DNA from: Bacillota bacterium | GTDB taxonomy: Bacteria; Bacillota; Clostridia; Acetivibrionales; DSM-2933 | NCBI GenBank assembly: GCA_023441845.1 | Contig: JAEZNF010000447.1 | Location: 1-13,205, forward strand | DNA: 13,205 nt | Reading direction: 5' to 3' | In this document: one piece after another, positions 6,743 through 11,428 of the stretch | Numbering within the stretch: the first letter of the stretch is position 1 | How the letters are laid out: each line of letters begins with the position of its first letter | Program-made: the position numbers and the translations under genes | The notes under the pieces: model-generated | What the model was told of the DNA's origin: nothing | Database searches by the model: none | What the model saw: the letters and a program-made list of their open reading frames with translations, nothing else

Positions 6743-8797
6743 CTATCTGCCTACCAGCCCCAGCCTGTTTACAATGGAATCATACATCTCGTCAAAAATA
6801 TTCAGGATTCTTGCCGCAGCATTATATGCAAACTGATATTTCATCATATTAGACATTTCCTCATCCATGGAAACATTCATTATAGAAAGCCTGAAGTTGT
6901 CTGCAGAATTTACCAGATTGCTCTGTCCTTCCGCAGCACTATAGGCTTCTTCTCCTTCGTTTCCTATCTTGCCTATTAATGAGCGGTAAAAATCATCCAT
7001 GTTCTGGATAATGCCTGTAGGCCCGAGCAGAGGATTATTGCGCAAGTTCGCTATGTCTACCGCAACTGTATTGTCGCCTACCGAACCGTTAAATGATGAT
7101 ACTATGTTATTCAGGTTTGTCAGATTGGGGTTTATTTTAATATTACCCATCTGGATAGGATAATAGGGATTTTCCGTTACAAAGAAGTCTTCCCCCGGGT
7201 TTCCGTCAAGTGTTATTCCACTCTTGTGCAGGCTGTTTACTTCTCTTACTATAGCGCTTATCAAAAGGTTCAGCCTGTTTCTAATGTCCGGAATTATATT
7301 ATTGGTATCCGAAACATTACCATAGATACTGTTTCTTATACTCTCGGAAATGCCATCCATAATATCCGAACCCGAAGAAGTATCGCTTTCAACAAATCTA
7401 TCCCCTGAGCGCTCTGCAAGTATACCTAAATCCGATTTATGAGAACTGTTGGAAACAATCTGCGTACGTACCATTTTTGCCCCAAACCGGTCACTCAAAG
7501 CAGCAAGCCCTGTAGTATTCATGCCACTGTCGGTGAAAAGAACAATCTGCTTTGAAGTGTTTCTCCAATTTGTAAGCGCATCGGCATTATTCGCTGCATT
7601 CTCTGCATCCTGAAGCGCTGCAACTCCATCGCCGGCTACTCCTGTTCCCGAAAAAGAAATGCTTCCTATATCTGACTTAAACGAAGCGATATCGGGGACA
7701 TATACCCCTTCCGCATTCAAACTTACCGATTCAAAGGTGGTGGGAGACGTCATACCGGTGTGGTCAAATGTCACAAATCCCAGTCTTACGCCTATGCCTC
7801 TTCTGGCATACTCCTTCACTATACTGTCTATATTGTTATATAAGTTATCCCTTTGATCTGCAGTGTCATTTGTATTAAATGCAAAAATCAGGTCGACTTT
7901 ATCATTAGGGCATCCGTTTTCAAAACTGTCCTTAGATCCCATAACTTCGCCCCTTGACTCCATCAGCCCTTTCAGTATCCCGCTTTTAATGGGTACGATT
8001 GTTCCGCTTCTTTCAAGGGCAGGTGCCGAGAAAAGGCTGCCTGTCTCATTTGCTACAGTTTTCAGCCTCTCACTTTCTCCTTTATTTACCAGAAAGTATC
8101 CTCCTACCGTAATGTCAATCTGCCCGTCCTGCATCTCGTTTACATCGCAGTCGACCAGCTTGGAAAGCCTGTCTATACACAAATTCCTCTCGTCTCTTAA
8201 GTCGTTTGCCGTATCACCGGTTGCCTCCATTGAGACTATATTTACATTAAGTTTGGCAATTTTACTTGTAAGTGTATTGACCTCTTCTATACGCAGCTTT
8301 ATTTCAGAATCCAGGTCATTCTGCATTCTATCGAGCTGATTTCCCAGGTTGTTAATATACTGAACCATGGATTCCGCTCTTTGACGGACAAGAGCTCTGG
8401 TTGTAAGGCTATCCGGCTGTTTGGACAACTCCTGCCACGAATCCCAATAGTCATTCATGACACTTTGAAGGCCTTTATTTAAAGGTTCCCCTATTATGGC
8501 CTGAATATCGTCAAAGGTTTTTTGCCGGGCTTCCCAATAACCAAGACTCTGACTTTCCTGTCTATACACATTGTCAATCATAGAATGCCTAATTTGCCTG
8601 ATCTTTTGTATATCAGCCCCAAGACCCACCTGAAACTGAGCTTCCTGTCGGTATGTTGCATCACAAATTATAGCCTGCTGCCTGACATAGCCGGCTGTGT
8701 TAACATTAGACAGATTGTGGCCCGTAACAAACAATCCTCTTTCACTGACAAACAAACCTGATCTTGCAATCTCAATACTTGAGAAATTTACACCCAC
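6743..8797 (-). CDS. flgK: FlgK, hook-associated protein HAP1, copy 1, with VWA insertion
   Basis: A 684-residue FlgK with a typical N-terminus (EIARSGLFVSERGLFVTGHNLSNVNTAGY), helical domain (EPLNKGLQSVMNDYWDSWQELSKQP, TANDLRDERNLCIDRLSKLVD) and C-terminus (SMDEEMSNMMKYQFAYNAAARIL ... NRLGLVGR). Between GILKGLMESRGEV (273-285) and IIPDIRNRLNLLIS (501-514), which are adjacent in ordinary FlgK, lies a von Willebrand A-like domain at about 300-490: KVDLIFAFNTNDT as strand 1, GIGVRLGFVTF, SGTGVAGDGVAAL (383-395), and KQIVLFTDSGMNT (416-428). The metal-site motifs are partly kept: T385 and D423 fit, but DxSxS is N308-T-N310-D-T312. The start is GTG with AAGGAG 9 nt upstream. The Shine-Dalgarno touches the palindromic element just upstream. 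Confidence 0.93.
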   Translation of the reverse strand: MGVNFSSIEIARSGLFVSERGLFVTGHNLSNVNTAGYVRQQAIICDATYRQEAQFQVGLGADIQKIRQIRHSMIDNVYRQESQSLGYWEARQKTFDDIQAIIGEPLNKGLQSVMNDYWDSWQELSKQPDSLTTRALVRQRAESMVQYINNLGNQLDRMQNDLDSEIKLRIEEVNTLTSKIAKLNVNIVSMEATGDTANDLRDERNLCIDRLSKLVDCDVNEMQDGQIDITVGGYFLVNKGESERLKTVANETGSLFSAPALERSGTIVPIKSGILKGLMESRGEVMGSKDSFENGCPNDKVDLIFAFNTNDTADQRDNLYNNIDSIVKEYARRGIGVRLGFVTFDHTGMTSPTTFESVSLNAEGVYVPDIASFKSDIGSISFSGTGVAGDGVAALQDAENAANNADALTNWRNTSKQIVLFTDSGMNTTGLAALSDRFGAKMVRTQIVSNSSHKSDLGILAERSGDRFVESDTSSGSDIMDGISESIRNSIYGNVSDTNNIIPDIRNRLNLLISAIVREVNSLHKSGITLDGNPGEDFFVTENPYYPIQMGNIKINPNLTNLNNIVSSFNGSVGDNTVAVDIANLRNNPLLGPTGIIQNMDDFYRSLIGKIGNEGEEAYSAAEGQSNLVNSADNFRLSIMNVSMDEEMSNMMKYQFAYNAAARILNIFDEMYDSIVNRLGLVGR
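7330..7900 (-). other. VWA domain inserted in FlgK copy 1
   Basis: This segment encodes the VWA-like fold within the frame of flgK copy 1, with no break or change of strand. It replaces the short loop joining the FlgK helical domain to the next helix, so the insertion should project from the outside of the hook-filament junction. The order of VWA strands and motifs is right for the family; the first metal-binding motif is degenerate, which may mean no metal or an altered one. Confidence 0.75.
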
Positions 8798-8806
8798 TTA
8801 TCAACA

Positions 8807-8812
8807 CTCCTT
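8807..8812 (-). promoter_or_regulatory. Ribosome binding site of flgK copy 1, overlapping element A
   Basis: AAGGAG stands 9 nt before the GTG start at 8797. Its first two bases are the end of element A, and it forms an 8-bp palindrome CCTTAAGG (8809-8816) with the adjoining element bases. The Shine-Dalgarno could thus be drawn into the structure of the element's RNA. Confidence 0.6.
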
Positions 8813-8915
8813 AAGGGGCACACAAAATATTGCTTCCACTTTCCAAGCGGGTCATTCGTGGCATACACCAATGACCTGGCATAATTATAGCGGAAGTAAT
8901 ATTTTAACTGTGCCT
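8811..8915. repeat. 105-bp imperfect palindromic element, copy A
   Basis: It begins TTAAGGGGCAC and ends TGTGCCT. The arms at 8814-8840 and 8889-8915 are inverted copies (AGGGGCAC...AAATATT.CTTCC.CT against AG.GGAAG.AATATTTT...TGTGCCT). Inside is a second hairpin, GGTCATT...AATGACC, capped by GTG-TATGC-CAC when read on the minus strand. A closely related element of the same length and orientation lies at 9977-10081. It fills most of the flgN-flgK gap and would be transcribed as a long stem. A small non-coding mobile element or a structured RNA both fit; no known family is recognised. Confidence 0.8.
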
Positions 8916-8929
8916 GAATATTCTTCGTA

Positions 8930-9427
8930 TTATATCTTTATGTCAAACATACTTTTTGCCTTGGTATCGCTTTTTTCGCCCTCTAACCCATAATTGTTGT
9001 CCTGGCTATCGCTGCCTGCAAATAAGTTTAACGAGAAGTTTATATAATCCAAAGAGCTTCTAATAAGCTGGGAATTCATATCGTTAACACTTCCAAGTTC
9101 CTTCAGTATATCCCCTAAAGCCATCTGCTTTTCTTTCAGTTTTTCACCTTGATCTCTGCCACAATTCTCAATAAGGAAGCTCAGTGTCAAGCTCTCAGTC
9201 TTTTGATTCAGTAATTTGGAAATTTTATTTATAAGGATTTCCCTCTGGTTTTCAACTTTTGACATTTCAAGAATCATGGATTGTTCGGATTTTATTATTT
9301 TTTCAAGCTCACTTACCTTTCCCTCAACTATAACTGTTGTTTTGTCTTTAGAGATTTTTAATATCTCTTCATACAATAGTACTTCAAGACCAAGTACCGT
9401 AACCAACTCATTAATCAAGCAATCCAA
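8930..9427 (-). CDS. flgN: FlgN-like export chaperone for FlgK/FlgL (TTG start)
   Basis: FlgN keeps the hook-associated proteins unfolded and delivers them to the flagellar export gate. The protein is about 165 residues, almost wholly helical with charged heptads (LLYEEILKISKDKTTVIVEGKVSELEKIIKSEQSMILEMSKVENQRE) followed by MALGDILKELGSVNDMNSQLI, typical of the FlgN family, which is poorly conserved. Position between flgM and flgK supports the call. The only good Shine-Dalgarno, GGAGGGG at 9434-9440, lies 6 nt before a TTG at 9427. An in-frame ATG at 9442 would add five residues (MEGIN) but has no site upstream, being preceded by a run of T. The C-terminal tail (about 30 residues) is polar and probably disordered. 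Confidence 0.86.
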   Translation of the reverse strand: MDCLINELVTVLGLEVLLYEEILKISKDKTTVIVEGKVSELEKIIKSEQSMILEMSKVENQREILINKISKLLNQKTESLTLSFLIENCGRDQGEKLKEKQMALGDILKELGSVNDMNSQLIRSSLDYINFSLNLFAGSDSQDNNYGLEGEKSDTKAKSMFDIKI

Positions 9428-9433
9428 ATTTAT

Positions 9434-9440
9434 CCCCTCC
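9434..9440 (-). promoter_or_regulatory. flgN ribosome binding site (decides the start)
   Basis: GGAGGGG sits 6 nt before TTG at 9427 and inside the reading frame that would open at the ATG at 9442. It is the reason for choosing TTG. Confidence 0.55.
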
Positions 9441-9482
9441 ATAAAAAATCTGTAATCACCGTAATTTCCCTATATTAAACAT

Positions 9483-9512
9483 ATTTGCGGGATAAATGCT
9501 TATCCCGCAAAT
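9483..9512 (-). terminator. Perfect 13-bp hairpin after flgM (partial terminator or processing site)
   Basis: ATTTGCGGGATAA (9483-9495) and TTATCCCGCAAAT (9500-9512) form a perfect stem with a 4-nt loop. It starts about 10 bases after the flgM TAG. On the minus strand only ATGTTTAATA follows, so the U-tract is poor and read-through into flgN is expected. It may reduce downstream expression or protect the 3' end of flgM mRNA. Confidence 0.55.
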
Positions 9513-9522
9513 TAAAAACAAA

Positions 9523-9810
9523 CTAATTGTTCTTATTTGTCACTGAGTGGAGCAGCTTTTCAGCTATATCCTTCCCATCGACATTGTAGTTTCCGGATTC
9601 GTATTTGTCTTTAAGCTCGCTTACTTTGTCGTTACGGATGTCGGGAACCTCTTTTACCGCCTTCATAATTCTCTGGATATCCTTCGCTCCGTTTGAAATT
9701 GATACTACATCTTTCTTTTGATCCACACCTGATGTCTTCCCTGTTTTGCCGATGTTCTTGTTTTTTCCGTAAATCTCGGAAACTCTAGGTACATCGCCCC
9801 AGATTCTCAT
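9523..9810 (-). CDS. flgM: FlgM, anti-sigma factor of sigma-D
   Basis: FlgM binds sigma-D/sigma-28 and keeps late flagellar genes off until it is exported or inactivated after hook completion. At 95 residues it has the usual size. The N-terminal half is polar and likely disordered (GKNKNIGKTGKTSGVDQKKD). The C-terminal sigma-binding part reads IRNDKVSELKDKYESGNYNVDGKDIAEKLL (58-87), a close match to the family. The ATG at 9810 has AAGGTAGGTGG upstream with a 5-nt gap; an upstream GTG (9819) falls inside that site and is rejected. A sigma-D promoter about 115 bases upstream closes the negative feedback loop. Confidence 0.94.
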   Translation of the reverse strand: MRIWGDVPRVSEIYGKNKNIGKTGKTSGVDQKKDVVSISNGAKDIQRIMKAVKEVPDIRNDKVSELKDKYESGNYNVDGKDIAEKLLHSVTNKNN

Positions 9811-9931
9811 AAAAACCACCTACCTTAATAAATTTTATTATTTTATATATATGTAAATTAAATTTAGTTTTCATTTTAATTAATTTTTATATTTTCCCTT
9901 TAAAAATAATGCTTTTTTGTTCTCAATAATA

Positions 9932-9958
9932 ATATCGGCAATTTAAAATTTGAGTTTA
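9932..9958 (-). promoter_or_regulatory. Sigma-D promoter of flgM operon, exact consensus
   Basis: On the minus strand TAAA (9958-9955), 15 bases, then GCCGATAT (9939-9932): an exact match to the sigma-D consensus. Transcription would start near 9924, leaving a very A/T-rich leader of about 115 nt before flgM. Element B ends just upstream of the -35 and so is not in this transcript. The promoter should serve flgM, flgN and probably the hook-associated genes. Confidence 0.92.
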
Positions 9959-9976
9959 CACATTTTTATTCTTTGA

Positions 9977-10081
9977 TTAAGGGGCACTTAAAATATTACT
10001 TCCACTTTCCAATTGTGGCCTTCGTGGCATCCACAAAAGGGGATAGCACAATTATAGTGGAAGTTATATTATACTTCGCCT
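9977..10081. repeat. 105-bp imperfect palindromic element, copy B
   Basis: Same length, orientation and ends (TTAAGGGGCAC ... CGCCT) as copy A, and by eye about three quarters identical. Arms lie at 9980-10006 and 10056-10081, with CTTCCACT/AGTGGAAG perfectly paired. The centre keeps TTCGTGGCAT (10021-10030) and the CAC/GTG tip hairpin, whereas the flanking inner stem has changed sequence but can still pair in part. It lies between the yvyF hairpin and the flgM -35, so only read-through from yvyF would transcribe it. Confidence 0.78.
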
Positions 10082-10089
10082 AAACTTAG

Positions 10090-10126
10090 AAAGCTGCCTT
10101 CCGTTCATATAGCGGAAGACAGCCTT
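10090..10126 (-). terminator. 14-bp-stem hairpin after yvyF, probable weak terminator
   Basis: Bases 10113-10126 and 10090-10103 pair over 14 positions (two G-U) with a 9-nt loop. It begins 6 bases after the yvyF TAA. In the minus direction the stem runs into CTTTCTAAGTTT, a weak U-tract. It probably separates the comFC-yvyF transcript from the sigma-D-driven flgM operon, perhaps with leak-through. Confidence 0.6.
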
Positions 10127-10132
10127 CACTAA

Positions 10133-10552
10133 TTATTTCCTGCTATCTTTATTTAAAAAGCGCATCTCAATATGTCTCGGTTTAGGATTATTGGAAGTCA
10201 ATTCACTCATTTGCCGTGCAGTATTTTTCAAATCCTTCGTAAGACCATTTTGACATTCATTGCAATAGCGCCCTGTTCTAATTGGTTTCCCACAGCCTTC
10301 ACATTCCAGAATAAGATTCGTGTCACCGACAATCTCCAGCCTGCCATCCTTCAAATACCTCGTAATCTTCTCTGCACTAACATCTAGAACTGTAGATACC
10401 TCCGTCATGGATGCACCGGGATACTGATAAAGGTATTCCTTGACCCTCCTGAAATCAGCCTCGTCCTGTTCGATACAAACCGGACAAATGGGTGGTCCCC
10501 CGATATAAGTATATACCTTACCGCACTTTCTGCAATTTCTTACGTCCGGCAT
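10133..10552 (-). CDS. yvyF: YvyF-like flagellar operon protein with two zinc ribbons
   Basis: A 139-residue protein of the YvyF family found next to flgM in Firmicutes. It carries two four-cysteine sites: C7/C10 with C23/C26 (RNCRKCGKVY ... PICPVC) and C84/C87 with C97/C100 (LECEGCGKP ... RYCNEC). Between them is a helical segment like a winged or MerR-type helix-turn-helix (ASMTEVSTVLDVSAEKITRYLKDGRLEIV, 47-75). This suggests nucleic-acid or protein binding; the exact role is not settled as far as I know. The ATG has GGAGGG about 6 nt upstream. It starts 21 bases after the comFC stop, so the two are one transcript. Confidence 0.9.
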   Translation of the reverse strand: MPDVRNCRKCGKVYTYIGGPPICPVCIEQDEADFRRVKEYLYQYPGASMTEVSTVLDVSAEKITRYLKDGRLEIVGDTNLILECEGCGKPIRTGRYCNECQNGLTKDLKNTARQMSELTSNNPKPRHIEMRFLNKDSRK

Positions 10553-10573
10553 AAAAAGCCCTCCAGTCTAATA

Positions 10574-11236
10574 TTAATATTTTCTTCCCGAAGCAACAAC
10601 TACAGCTGTTACTTCCAATGCTCCGGCCGATTTTAATACTTTACTGCACTCATCCAATGTGGAACCGGTAGTTAAAACATCGTCAACAAGTAGAATCCTT
10701 TTTCCTTCTATTTTTTTAGAACTTGAAACTTTGAAGGCATTCTCCATATTTAACAATCTCTCTTTTTTGGATAATGTACTTTGACTTTCGGTATATTTTA
10801 CCCTTGATAACAAATAAGAACCTTCTAATATTCCCATTTCCTTACTTAGAACTTTGGAAATTAAAAACGACTGATTGTAGCCCCTTGATCTCTGTTTTTT
10901 ATAATGGAGCGGTACACTTATAATTATATCAAAATTCGGCTCTCTTGTCATCTTTTTAATTTTGTCGGACAGCAGTAATGCAAAAGTTCTGTAATAAGCT
11001 GCCTTATTGAAGAACTTATAGCCTACAATTGCCTGTCTTATAATACCATTATACTCACACAAGCAGATCACCTCATCAAAGTGCTGCCCTGTAAGCGGTC
11101 TTATTATTTTACCGTTTAAAAAGGGTATTCTTTCATAGCATGTGCTGCATATTTCAATGCGCTCCCTGATGCTTAATAGACTGCCGCAGAATATACATCT
11201 TGGCGGAAACAGCAGATTGATAATTTCTTTTATCAT
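10574..11236 (-). CDS. comFC: ComFC/GntX-like phosphoribosyltransferase-fold protein
   Basis: ComFC proteins are needed for uptake of single-stranded DNA in transformation, though the family also exists in non-competent bacteria. The 220-residue protein has an N-terminal four-cysteine zinc site (C14, C17, C30, C33; RCIFCG ... ICSTC) and a type I phosphoribosyltransferase domain with DIIISVPLHYKKQRSRGYNQS (103-123) and the PRPP loop ILLVDDVLTTGST (181-193). The ATG at 11236 has AAGGAG 6 nt upstream; an in-frame start at 11281 would add 15 residues and cover that site, so I reject it. ComFA and ComFB, its usual operon partners in Bacillus, are absent from the window. Confidence 0.93.
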   Translation of the reverse strand: MIKEIINLLFPPRCIFCGSLLSIRERIEICSTCYERIPFLNGKIIRPLTGQHFDEVICLCEYNGIIRQAIVGYKFFNKAAYYRTFALLLSDKIKKMTREPNFDIIISVPLHYKKQRSRGYNQSFLISKVLSKEMGILEGSYLLSRVKYTESQSTLSKKERLLNMENAFKVSSSKKIEGKRILLVDDVLTTGSTLDECSKVLKSAGALEVTAVVVASGRKY

Positions 11237-11428
11237 AGGCCTCTCCTTCTTCCCCACATTTTGTAAGTATATTGCAGCCAAACTTAATGAGCTTCTAGTA
11301 CTTCATAAAATCTTTACTTTAATTAAAGAGTTTACAAATGCACTTCCTCTGTTCTAAGGCCTGCTTTTCTATAACTTTTAGACTTTTACAGGCCACTAAG
11401 CATTAAAATCACTGCTAAAACTACGGGA
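11237..11428. other. 192-base gap between recD2 and comFC
   Basis: A/T-rich. It contains a 12-bp palindrome CTTTAATTAAAG (11317-11328) and a distant 6-bp inverted pair GGCCTG/CAGGCC with a 28-base loop. Neither looks like a terminator. No convincing promoter for comFC is seen. Confidence 0.5.

Larger units (their letters stand above)
9811..10132. other. 322-base gap between flgM and yvyF
   Basis: From right to left it holds the hairpin after yvyF, the palindromic element B, the sigma-D promoter of flgM and an A/T-rich flgM leader (about 9811-9924) with no clear fold. I see no coding sequence on either strand. Confidence 0.8.

Noticed and set aside
8874..8890. TATAAT on the minus strand in both palindromic elements, suggesting a portable promoter
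   Set aside because: No TTGACA-like box lies 16-18 bases upstream in either copy.
11308..11334. Sigma-D-like site upstream of comFC sharing TGTAAACTC with the flgM promoter
   Set aside because: The -10 would be AAAGATTT, matching only four of eight bases; too weak to call.
11340..11400. GGCCTG/CAGGCC inverted pair after recD2 as a terminator
   Set aside because: Only 6 bp with a 28-base loop and no T-run afterwards.
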